This document shows, one piece after another, positions 53,301 to 60,272 of a DNA stretch of 60,272 nt. Positions within the stretch are counted from its first letter, which is position 1; every line of letters begins with the position of its first letter. The notes below the pieces were generated by a model, which was given only the letters and a program-made list of their open reading frames with translations, was not told where the DNA came from and made no database searches. A program made the position numbers and the translations under genes. Source of the DNA: Crocinitomicaceae bacterium (lineage in GTDB: Bacteria > Bacteroidota > Bacteroidia > Flavobacteriales_D > Crocinitomicaceae); contig JABURP010000077.1 in NCBI GenBank assembly GCA_014762645.1, positions 1 to 60,272 of the forward strand, written 5' to 3'.

Positions 53301-56300
53301 CCTGGATTTGAGAACCTGAACGATTATGTAGCCGACTTTTGGACCTGTAATAGTATTCCAGGGTCAGATGCTTGGAATGTCTTTTATGGCCAGTACCAGC
53401 AGGTTAAGCATGATCAAATCGATAGTTATAAGTTGTATTTGCATAATCAAGGAACTTATTTAAGAGGGTGCGATTATTATAGTGACGAATACGCCATTGT
53501 TCAGGACATTGCTATTGAAGATCAGGATAATGACGGAGATATCGACTCTGATGATTTTGTGATTATTGAAGCCGGTATGGGTGGCCCCGGAGTATCATAC
53601 GATTGTGCAGACATGTGCACCAATCAAGTTCAGGGTTGGCTTGATCAGATGTCACTAGAATGCGTTAATCAAATTGGTACAACGACAATGACTACACTTG
53701 AAGGATACTTTAATGACTATTGTAGTCTTGGTTGTGCAGAAGGAAATGTAGGTGGTTGGTTTTTTGATCCATCCGTTATCACAGGCGCATCTTCGGCATG
53801 GATAACTTCATACAACAACATTGAAGCAATTTTTACTGATCCGGCAAACGACCATTGTAATTTAAGCGCTATTGAAGTAACAACTGGAACATTCAGCATG
53901 TCTACTCAGACAGTAAATATTGAAAACTCTTGCTTGCAGCCGGTTATTGACGAAATAAACGCAAATGGATTTAATTCACTAGGGTTTCAAACATTCTCAT
54001 TGCCAACCGGAACATATTGCGTTGAAGGTTCTGTCAGTCTGACAGGGACAAATAATGAAACCATCCAAGTGGCTACACCTTGTGCTACGGAAGACAATAA
54101 TATATTGACTGCCGTTAAAACAGATGGTGTAACACCGATTGACCTCAATACAGTTCAAAGTATTACAGATATTGTAGTTTCCCAGGTGTCAATAGGTGCA
54201 GCAATTGCTACGGTAAACTACTTTTCTGGTTCATCCGAGCAAGTTATTTTATTCTTAGGACGCTGCTTTGAATCAACAACACAAACCATTATAAGTTATA
54301 CAGAGCCAACATTACCCGACTGGACAACGGATTGTATCAACGAAGCTTATGCCGAAGCATACATTCAGGCACAGACTGCATATGGTCAGTTGTACGATTC
54401 AACGTTAAATGTTCTATTAACAGAAGTAGACTGTATGACCGATATTGTAGAAGATTATACAATGACCTATGATCTCACAGAATATCAGTATACGCTATAC
54501 TATTATGACCAGGTTGGAAACTTGGTAAGCACGGTCCCTCCTGAAGGAGTAGATATCCTCCCTCAAGGAGCATTTACCAATGGAATGTGGGATGGATTTA
54601 CCAATCCTAACCATAGGCTCCAGACATTATATGAGTATAACGGCGCTAACGAACTTGTAAAGCAAACAACTCCTGACGGAGGAGAAACCAACTACTATTA
54701 TGATGATTTATTTAGACTGAGGTTCTCCCAAAATGCGCAGCAAGCATTAGATGATAAATTTTCATATACCATTTATGATGAACTAGGACGCATAACAGAA
54801 GCAGGAGAAGCAGGAGATGGGGACGCTACCAACGGGATGGAAGTGTTTGTTGGGAATGAGAATGATTATTCATATCCACCTGCCAATATTAGAAGGGACC
54901 GGGTAGAAACGTTCTACGAAGAAGGTTTTGCATACGGAGGAACTCCAACAATTACATCTCAATTCTCGAATGGGCAAGAAAATTTAAGAAACAGAATTGG
55001 TGCTGTTGTGCAGCATACAGCTGACTATGAGCAAACAACGCAGGGCGCAACTACCATACAGGTAGTCCCAGGGACATATATCAAAGCGATATCATCTTAT
55101 TCGTATGATTTTCATGGAAATGTGAAGGAGTTGGTGCAAACGAACGACAATTTGGATGACTTTAACCATCAACACAAACGTTTCAGGTATGATTATGATC
55201 TGATTTCGGGTAATGTAAATGAAGTGGTGTACCAGGAAGGAGAAATGGATGAGTGGCGTCATAAGTATCATTATGATGCCAATAACCGCCTGGTACGTGC
55301 ATTTACTTCTGATGAAGGAGAAGAGTGGGAAATGGAGGCCAAATATTTCTATTATTTACATGGTTCTCTGGCAAGAGTGGAAAGAGGACATGATAAAGTT
55401 CAGGGTACGGATTATATCTATAATCTTCAGGGATGGTTAAAAGGAGCCAACTCAACAACTCTCAAAACGGATCTGGATGCCGGAAATGACGCCGAAACAG
55501 GAGATTTGGATCAATATTCCGGAGCTGATGCATTTGGTTTTTCACTCAGTTACTTTGCAAATGATTATAACGCTATTGGGGGCACGGCTTATTTTGCAGA
55601 CCAGACAGCGCTTATTGATGCCAATACAAATAGCGGGGTTACAACAAATGGTAACCTTTATAACGGGAACATCACGGCTATGGTAACAGCTATGAAAGAC
55701 GTGAATGAAAGCCAGTTAGATGTTCTAGGGAACGTATATGAATATGATCAATTACAACGCATAACGCGTATGGATGTATACAATGTGGCATTGGTCACAT
55801 TTACTACAAACAATAGTTTTAACGGGGCCGGACTGTATAACCCGGACAATGGAATAAGTGCTTACGCTACCAGGTACAGTTATGACGGTAATGGTAACCT
55901 CAGGTTCTTACAACGCTACAACGAAACAGCTGCATTAATGGATGATTTTGAGTATCACTATAATGTAGTTGGTTCTAACATTATAAACAACCGGCTAAAG
56001 CACGTAACGGATCTTGGTGTTTCCGGCGCCTCAACTGTTGATATTGAAAACCAGAATACTGATAATTATCGGTATAACGCAATAGGTCAACTGGCCAGTG
56101 ACGACGGTATTAACCCAGCAGACGAGCAAGAAGGAATTGCAGACATTGAATGGACGGCTACAGGAAAAGTTAAAAAGATCAAAAAGACCAGTGGTGAGCA
56201 GGTAGAGTTTGTGTATGATGCCATGGGGAACCGCATCATCAAGGTAGATGGAGGTATTAACCATACAGAATCTAACTATACCTATTATGTCTATGATGCC

Positions 56301-57830
56301 TCCGGAAATGTTATAACCACGTACGAGCGACTAGTAGAATTACCTACTGGCGTAGGGCATGAAGATATTCTGGATCAACTTTCTTTGGGAGATCAAATGA
56401 TATATGGAGCTAAACGCCTGGGAGTAAAGCGTAAACTCGGTAATCGTGTAATGGCAGATTATGAATTCACCACTACTGACCCGAACCCATATAACGCCTT
56501 AACAATAACAGTATCATTACAGGAATATCCGGAAAACTTTGATAAAGAACCCCGATTATTGGACCAGAAGTCTTATGAACTCGCTAATCATCTGGGTAAT
56601 GTTTTAGCAGTAGTTTCTGACAGAAAAATACCGGATGCTGCTCAAGAGGCGTACGAGGCAGACATTATTTCATACAGTGATTATTATCCATTCGGCATGC
56701 AAATGTCTGGTAGAAATGGAACTGCTGCTGGGGGTGAATACCGCTACTCCTTCCAGGGACAGGAGAAAGACGACGAAATCAAAGGCCCCGGAAACTCCAT
56801 AAACTACAAGTACAGGATGCATGATCCGAGGTTGGGAAGGTTTTTTGCAATAGATCCGTTGACGTCTCTGTATCCGCACTATAGTCCATATCAGTTTAGC
56901 GGGAACAAGGTGATTCAGTTCGTAGAATTGGAAGGATTGGAAGAGGGAGATCCAAATGAGGAGCAAAGAATGTGTGAAGGTTGTGCGCTATATAAGACTG
57001 ACCCTGATGTTGTAGAAGCAGGTGTAGTTGAGACCGTTCCAGTAACCTATTATCCTGAATATTCGGAAGAATTTAATGCATTAAGTGAGAATAATAAGAA
57101 CTTTTTGGTCAACAAATATAATAGCATGCCTGAAGGTAATTATTATAGGAAAATGCTTGCTTTTGATATGATATATGGCACTGACAACTATGGGATTTGG
57201 GTGGATGATTATTCTGGCTGGTGGGGGGCAGGAGCTGACAAGGCCTTCAAAACAGGTTGGCAATATAAAAAAGGTAGCTTGACAGATGATTTACAGTTAA
57301 TTGTTGCAGTTAGTATTGGTGGAACAATGGTTGGAGTTATTGGTGGTGCTTGGTTAGCAGAAGCAGGGCCGGCTCTAGGCGGTGTCTATGAGACAGGTAC
57401 AAGCATATATGCTTCTGGGTCAGATCTAGCCCTGTATAGCTATATATCAGGTGAAAGTGCAGTTTCATCTGGTGTTAATGTTTTATCAAAATACTGGCTA
57501 GGAAGGATGTCTATTACAGGAACATCATTAATTTTAGGTAATAATCTGTGGAATTATAGGACTGGAGCAGGGGTGTTGCCTTCTTACTCTGTCAGAAGAA
57601 TTAATAATGGTTTTATATTGAGAAAAGGTGGTACACCTAATAATTTATTTAGGTTTCAGTATGGTAATGAATGGTTGTCTCCATTAAAAGGAAATACTGG
57701 TTTGGGTAGTGAGCAAGTGAAACATTTGAATTTCACTTTCCCTAGCAAAAATATACATGTAATACTTGAGCCTAAAAGATGGGGTACATGGACTAGTAGT
57801 CCATACAATCCGTTTAGAATTGGTAATTAA
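50325..57830 (+). CDS. Giant RHS/YD-repeat protein with variable C-terminal tip, 2501 aa
   Basis: After a signal peptide (ending TGYAG) comes an N-terminal region resembling DUF6443 RHS proteins (about 25-560), a Cys-rich middle (about 640-1370) with a dockerin/EF-hand-like loop at 1066-1077, then YD repeats from about 1390 (YEYNGANELVKQTTPDGGET, YDELGRITEAGE). The RHS-associated core lies at about 2115-2205 (YYPFGMQMSGRN, YRYSFQGQEKDDE, DPRLGRFFAIDPL, YSPYQFSGNKVI). The C-terminal tip (about 2206-2501) has a hydrophobic stretch (VAVSIGGTMVGVIGGAWLA) and ends with a His/Lys-containing domain (SEQVKHLNFTFPSKN, ILEPKRWGTW). The tip is the likely toxin; its family is not recognised. The next gene abuts its stop codon. 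Confidence 0.88.
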   Translation: MMRKVLVLLALIQVLVTGYAGHTEYSIRKDRSEINVTDEISIKDPSPGFSLVGTHQNYKNYGKVTLKYNRENHSDISWANEWRYSVVLNYFEGTNEITPPITLSVSSENSNYIYSDYYLFDDQTPLNAERKIKIVDIIAEYFDGNNWITVSDPQLDGNIPPDIHLEVAIKTERYYELDETQTHRVEFNDQVQELRWPFIQGAESYDIEWVFIDKYSSEYGTVNDAITNATTLAVNPGTEFSDNYSGNLPFNLKEPTRVNTKSNHYVIDMIFPEGTIYFRMRPVGRHVLSENPNNDFESIKNGAWTYSTVYSSTGIPSENEISRFEVTTALAFATDQNWLYGIQFAEDGKNVSTLAYFDGAYRVRQSLAYNSTDNITLVGESKYDYEGRQSVNIIPAPVNGRDFSYKDKFNESVSNVSFEKDDFDIDSPQPLYSSPSSTTKGSAQYYSPDNTLTSDPYRHAIPDASGTSITGVNESHGFTYSQVRYNKDGTGRISETSSPGYEYRMDGGRTTKYFYGTTNEVEVKRLFGKEAGEINNYKKMIVVDVNDQASVNYYDNHGRVIASGLVGEAPDNLVQLDDFNVTSVTTALSTNNQVNTPYEQTSREVIINYVDAPPYPTYTFTYDFDGVLYGVYNPNPSGSPQLLCFECQYEFQLQIIEPDGDVFYDSGVIPFSKDGPENCGPSNGAVNYDPSNGTLTPNPSITLTEQGEYEVIKTLRLVTQPSSAYQSIVEAAIGTQGDYINGELLGVDISGCFDDCNSFCDHVAGIQYELDNPGQLWENASQIDIDTYMGNCLGEHCDINIGLFGDGEDQYDITNGEDIIVGTAGQCEGIKLQMIDQVSPGGYEYETAFPGSGTDFWDLIDLDVGTTLLLYTADDINQTNPMLSVADIKNNWEPQWAEQLLPYHREYCHFKVCLELDGITDGAGNSSLDFDILMMDYGPWADYTANLLNEDFCVTTLSPDPYAGSSIDNLTPVTLQTALSNYTFDCNAGSGNPGFENLNDYVADFWTCNSIPGSDAWNVFYGQYQQVKHDQIDSYKLYLHNQGTYLRGCDYYSDEYAIVQDIAIEDQDNDGDIDSDDFVIIEAGMGGPGVSYDCADMCTNQVQGWLDQMSLECVNQIGTTTMTTLEGYFNDYCSLGCAEGNVGGWFFDPSVITGASSAWITSYNNIEAIFTDPANDHCNLSAIEVTTGTFSMSTQTVNIENSCLQPVIDEINANGFNSLGFQTFSLPTGTYCVEGSVSLTGTNNETIQVATPCATEDNNILTAVKTDGVTPIDLNTVQSITDIVVSQVSIGAAIATVNYFSGSSEQVILFLGRCFESTTQTIISYTEPTLPDWTTDCINEAYAEAYIQAQTAYGQLYDSTLNVLLTEVDCMTDIVEDYTMTYDLTEYQYTLYYYDQVGNLVSTVPPEGVDILPQGAFTNGMWDGFTNPNHRLQTLYEYNGANELVKQTTPDGGETNYYYDDLFRLRFSQNAQQALDDKFSYTIYDELGRITEAGEAGDGDATNGMEVFVGNENDYSYPPANIRRDRVETFYEEGFAYGGTPTITSQFSNGQENLRNRIGAVVQHTADYEQTTQGATTIQVVPGTYIKAISSYSYDFHGNVKELVQTNDNLDDFNHQHKRFRYDYDLISGNVNEVVYQEGEMDEWRHKYHYDANNRLVRAFTSDEGEEWEMEAKYFYYLHGSLARVERGHDKVQGTDYIYNLQGWLKGANSTTLKTDLDAGNDAETGDLDQYSGADAFGFSLSYFANDYNAIGGTAYFADQTALIDANTNSGVTTNGNLYNGNITAMVTAMKDVNESQLDVLGNVYEYDQLQRITRMDVYNVALVTFTTNNSFNGAGLYNPDNGISAYATRYSYDGNGNLRFLQRYNETAALMDDFEYHYNVVGSNIINNRLKHVTDLGVSGASTVDIENQNTDNYRYNAIGQLASDDGINPADEQEGIADIEWTATGKVKKIKKTSGEQVEFVYDAMGNRIIKVDGGINHTESNYTYYVYDASGNVITTYERLVELPTGVGHEDILDQLSLGDQMIYGAKRLGVKRKLGNRVMADYEFTTTDPNPYNALTITVSLQEYPENFDKEPRLLDQKSYELANHLGNVLAVVSDRKIPDAAQEAYEADIISYSDYYPFGMQMSGRNGTAAGGEYRYSFQGQEKDDEIKGPGNSINYKYRMHDPRLGRFFAIDPLTSLYPHYSPYQFSGNKVIQFVELEGLEEGDPNEEQRMCEGCALYKTDPDVVEAGVVETVPVTYYPEYSEEFNALSENNKNFLVNKYNSMPEGNYYRKMLAFDMIYGTDNYGIWVDDYSGWWGAGADKAFKTGWQYKKGSLTDDLQLIVAVSIGGTMVGVIGGAWLAEAGPALGGVYETGTSIYASGSDLALYSYISGESAVSSGVNVLSKYWLGRMSITGTSLILGNNLWNYRTGAGVLPSYSVRRINNGFILRKGGTPNNLFRFQYGNEWLSPLKGNTGLGSEQVKHLNFTFPSKNIHVILEPKRWGTWTSSPYNPFRIGN

Positions 57831-58322
57831 ATGAGTTTTAAAGAAGAAATTTCAAAGAGTCTAAAATGTAAAATTGAACCAGAAGTCTCATTAAAATTTA
57901 ACCTAGTTAGGCAAGTGTTAGAAGCGATTGACGAAAATACACTTGCTGATGATTTTATTATTAATTGTGATGATCAAAAAATAACTATACACTTTCGACA
58001 TTTCATTGATGACAATGAGATTCGTATAGAGATTGACAAATTTGAGATAAATGTATTTGTTTGTGGTTTGCCAATATACTTATCAGGCTCGTTTGAAGAA
58101 GATGACGAATATGTCAAAAATATCCAAGCCTATTTGAAAGCAATTCTAGGTGGTCATTATGAGATAAAGAAATTTATTGAAACCAACGGTAGAATCTTAA
58201 AACAAGTCATTAATTTTCATAACCCAGTATATAAGCCTAAAGAGTTTTCTGGGATAAGAGGTCTTTTCCATTCATTTATAAAATACGATACTTATATAAC
58301 TGAAGGAAGTAATTACCTATAA
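57831..58322 (+). CDS. Candidate immunity protein for the RHS C-terminal tip, 163 aa
   Basis: The ATG follows the RHS stop codon with no gap (TAA ATG). The protein is small, acidic and soluble, without a signal peptide: an N-terminal helical segment (SLKFNLVRQVLEAIDENT), a beta meander (FIINCDDQKITIHFRHF, IRIEIDKFEINVFV) and a C-terminal helix-rich tail. It is visibly more AT-rich than the RHS core, as is usual for exchanged tip/immunity cassettes. Position and size are those of immunity genes in polymorphic toxin loci; no family is recognised and neutralisation is inference. Confidence 0.65.
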   Translation: MSFKEEISKSLKCKIEPEVSLKFNLVRQVLEAIDENTLADDFIINCDDQKITIHFRHFIDDNEIRIEIDKFEINVFVCGLPIYLSGSFEEDDEYVKNIQAYLKAILGGHYEIKKFIETNGRILKQVINFHNPVYKPKEFSGIRGLFHSFIKYDTYITEGSNYL

Positions 58323-58375
58323 TAATCACCCATTGCTGGTGTGCGATTAGCTTCAGCGTATCGTGTGTGTAACTG

Positions 58376-58549
58376 TCAAGAATAAGCAGATCTAGATTTA
58401 AAATCTCTTAGAAAAGCATCCAGTAATTTAAAAGCAGTTTTTTTATCTTCATCTGGTAAGCTTTAAAGTTCCATCACAAGTTTAAGAGTCAGATCATCCA
58501 CATTGGTATCAGTTCTGCAAACTAGGTAATCTAAAGAAACACCCACTCC
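58376..58549 (-). pseudogene. 3' remnant of an XRE-family regulator
   Basis: Read on the minus strand, 58549-58376 gives VSLDYLV, then DTNVDDLTLKLVMEL, an in-frame TAA, and then SLPDEDKKTAFKLLDAFLRD, followed by a short tail ending SAYS and the natural TGA. This is the characteristic C-terminal half of Bacteroidota XRE regulators. The DNA-binding half is absent, and homology starts right beside the GC-rich palindrome. Confidence 0.75.
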
Positions 58550-58576
58550 GCAGCGGCACAGCTGCTGCAGAGCGGG
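58542..58576. repeat. GC-rich imperfect palindrome (REP-like)
   Basis: CCCACTCCGCAGC (58542-58554) pairs with GCTGCAGAGCGGG (58564-58576) at 11 of 13 positions. It is strikingly GC-rich against its AT-rich surroundings. It marks the break point of the XRE remnant and could be a REP-type or mobile-element end. Confidence 0.5.
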
Positions 58577-58660
58577 GTAAACAATTGAGATAAGCTCAAA
58601 ACACAAATTATCTATTTTTTCTCAATAATTCATTAACTTGGAATTCAGATATCCAAACTT

Positions 58661-60202
58661 ATGAATTGCAATTTCAGATTGATTACCTATTTTTTGTTAT
58701 TCGCTGGATTCTTTTTTACGCATGTCACGTATGCTCAAATAACTGATATCAAAATTGGAACAAGTCCATACGACAAAAAAATTTCCGGTTCAGATCCAAA
58801 TTTTAGCCTGTCGACCAAAACGGATTCAATGTTTGGCAAGAAAGAGAATGGAGTTGCGGAAACAGATAAGAAATTACTTAAATCTCTCGTGTATGGTTCA
58901 GTTGAAGAAGCGTCCAAATCACCGGAATTGGTTTTTTCGCTAACAATATCTGAATTAACTGAAAGCGACTTGATTTGGCTGAAAGATAGCGTTGATCAAT
59001 TAAACAGCTTGAGGTATTTATTTTTTGTAGGTCCTAAAATTGATGAATTACCTGAAGGTATAGACAAATTAGCGACACTTGAAGTTCTGGTAGTACATCA
59101 AACTAATGTGAATCAGATACCGGATTCTATAGGTACGTTAAAAGGTTTAAGAGTCCTTGATATAAGTATGAACGATAGCATAAGAACTTTACCGAAAGAT
59201 ATAAGCAGATTGGTAAGCCTTGAAGAGTTTTATTGTGCCGATAACAGTATTTCTGTCTTACCTGAATCTATCGGTGAGTTATCCAATTTAAAAATACTTG
59301 ACATATCTGGTAATGACAGTATAAAAACGTTACCACATAGTCTGGGCAATTTGGTTGAGCTTGAAAAATTCAGCTGTGCTAATAACGACCTCTATTTTAT
59401 ACCAAATTTCATTGGTGAATTACGCAATCTTAAAGTGCTTGATATAAGTAGAAATAATAGTATCGCAACATTACCTGAAAGTATGATCAATTTAACTAAG
59501 TTGAAGGAGTTTTACTGTGCTGAAAATACGATTGTGGAGTTCCCAAATGTGATTTTTACATGGAAAAACCTGGAAGTACTGAATTTAGCGCATAATTCAA
59601 TACAAAAAGTACCCGTTGGGATATCCAACCTAAGGAAGTTAACGGCCATTAATGCATCTCGAAACGATATTTCAAATGTGCATCCATCATTATTTGCTGG
59701 TAGTGATCTTAAGATTGTTGATTTGAGTTATAACAAACTTCAACATGTGGAAATTAATACACCGGAAAATTCAAAGTTATTTTCTGTGAATTTGAGTCAC
59801 AATAGGTTATTAGAAACCCCATCAGGAATATATAAATGCGATAATCTTGAATTCTTGGACATAAGTTGGAACAGAATAACTTATATAGTCCCTGATTTAT
59901 GTTTGTTACCAAAACTTAAACAAATCAATTTACTAGGAAATGCTTTGGAGGATATCCCATCTGAATTTAAACGTTCTCAACACATTGAACTTGTTGTTGT
60001 CAGTGCTGAAGTTTTATATGAATTTCGTAGGAAAATAAAACGAATTCTTCGGAAAAACAGTACCATTTGGTTTTCTTCTGACCCTAGTGATAGAAGACCA
60101 TTTGTACACTACATGAAAAATGACGATTGGAGCTTGCTTAATTTTCAAAAATCATATATTGATCATATGCATTGGGCTACCAATGTAGGTTATGGTTATT
60201 AA
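58661..60202 (+). CDS. Exported leucine-rich-repeat protein, 513 aa
   Basis: A signal peptide (ending VTYAQ) is followed by a linker of about 100 residues, then about 13 leucine-rich repeats (about 115-440) of the bacterial LPxxI type, e.g. LRVLDISMNDSIRTLP, LEEFYCADNSISVLPESIG, LEVLNLAHNSIQKVPVGI. Alternate repeats carry a Cys (FYCADN, FSCANN, FYCAEN), giving a regular two-repeat period. The C-terminal 70 residues are basic then aromatic (RRKIKRILRKN, YMKNDDWSLLNFQKSY) with no anchor or T9SS domain. It is likely a protein-binding surface or periplasmic protein. The transposase-like fragment follows in the same frame after the stop. Confidence 0.85.
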   Translation: MNCNFRLITYFLLFAGFFFTHVTYAQITDIKIGTSPYDKKISGSDPNFSLSTKTDSMFGKKENGVAETDKKLLKSLVYGSVEEASKSPELVFSLTISELTESDLIWLKDSVDQLNSLRYLFFVGPKIDELPEGIDKLATLEVLVVHQTNVNQIPDSIGTLKGLRVLDISMNDSIRTLPKDISRLVSLEEFYCADNSISVLPESIGELSNLKILDISGNDSIKTLPHSLGNLVELEKFSCANNDLYFIPNFIGELRNLKVLDISRNNSIATLPESMINLTKLKEFYCAENTIVEFPNVIFTWKNLEVLNLAHNSIQKVPVGISNLRKLTAINASRNDISNVHPSLFAGSDLKIVDLSYNKLQHVEINTPENSKLFSVNLSHNRLLETPSGIYKCDNLEFLDISWNRITYIVPDLCLLPKLKQINLLGNALEDIPSEFKRSQHIELVVVSAEVLYEFRRKIKRILRKNSTIWFSSDPSDRRPFVHYMKNDDWSLLNFQKSYIDHMHWATNVGYGY

Positions 60203-60272
60203 ACTTTTCCTAAACCAGAACAGATATTAGGAGACTTTAAACGTTATACCAGTAAAGCAATTGTCAAAGCCA
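60203..60272 (+). pseudogene. Fragment of a Y1 (REP-associated) transposase-like gene at the window edge
   Basis: Directly after the LRR stop, the same frame reads FPKPEQILGDFKRYTSKAIV and continues to the window end. The GDFKRYTSKAI segment is typical of the middle of HUH/Y1 transposases of the REP-associated type. No start or the catalytic HxH motif precedes it, so this is a 5'-truncated remnant, or the sequence continues after a break beyond the window. Confidence 0.5.

Larger units (their letters stand above)
58323..58660. other. Gene-remnant intergenic region
   Basis: These 338 bp hold the XRE pseudogene on the minus strand, a GC-rich imperfect palindrome and the AT-rich leader of the LRR gene. 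The first 55 bp include a stop-free plus-strand stretch reading GVRLASAYRV before a stop, which I could not assign. Confidence 0.6.

Overview
The window reads as a chromosomal segment of a Bacteroidota bacterium, most like a marine or freshwater Flavobacteriales member (Crocinitomicaceae/Cryomorphaceae-type; family level is inference). Support comes from many type IX secretion (T9SS) substrates with type A or type B (gliding-motility CHU_C) C-terminal domains, PorP/SprF-like and OmpA/PD40 proteins, AT-rich intergenic DNA, near absence of Shine-Dalgarno sites, and tRNA promoters fitting the Bacteroidota consensus TTG-N19-21-TAnnTTTG. There is no rRNA, CRISPR array or intact insertion sequence.

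Layout. 1-5030: a heptose-epimerase-like gene with an altered NAD-binding loop, an HTH protein, a MuiA-type DUF4139 protein and a radical SAM/SPASM protein. 5131-21727: the secretion and surface region, with a PA-domain secreted protein, a small orphan gene, a trypsin-like protease carrying SprB-type repeats, an IgGFc-binding-like CHU_C protein, and a compact overlapping cassette of giant repeat adhesin, PorP/SprF and OmpA/PD40. 22019-32012: a co-oriented signalling island with three DUF1987 (SiaC-like) proteins, a propeller/SpoIIE PP2C phosphatase, a TPR membrane protein, a hybrid histidine kinase and a receiver whose phospho-acceptor Asp is Glu. 32013-35410: an intergenic region with a probable small transcript, a SPOR-like exported protein and a Gly-rich T9SS substrate.

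35641-36688 is a tRNA cluster (Ser-GCT, Pro-TGG, Arg-TCT). A GIY-YIG endonuclease gene is lodged between a defective tRNA-Pro-like copy and the intact tRNA-Pro, and its stop codon lies inside the intact tRNA. A truncated excisionase-like HTH follows tRNA-Arg. After a LuxR-type response regulator, 37893-58322 is one long co-directional array: a small exported protein, a DNRLRE protein, a Skp/OmpH-like protein, a lipoprotein, a 2254-residue SpvB/RHS-partner-like protein, a small exported protein, a 2501-residue RHS protein with a non-conserved C-terminal tip, and an immediately adjacent candidate immunity gene. The end holds a broken XRE regulator, a GC-rich palindrome, a leucine-rich-repeat protein and the edge of a Y1 (REP-type) transposase-like sequence.

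How the parts work together (inference): the surface region exports and anchors adhesins and a protease through T9SS. The SiaC island looks like a partner-switching phosphorelay in which the PP2C protein dephosphorylates DUF1987 proteins. The RHS array looks like a polymorphic-toxin or surface-filament export locus with its own periplasmic chaperone. The two strongest candidates for undescribed biology are the GIY-YIG/tRNA-Pro module and the RHS array; the SiaC island without an adjacent SiaB kinase or GGDEF protein is third.
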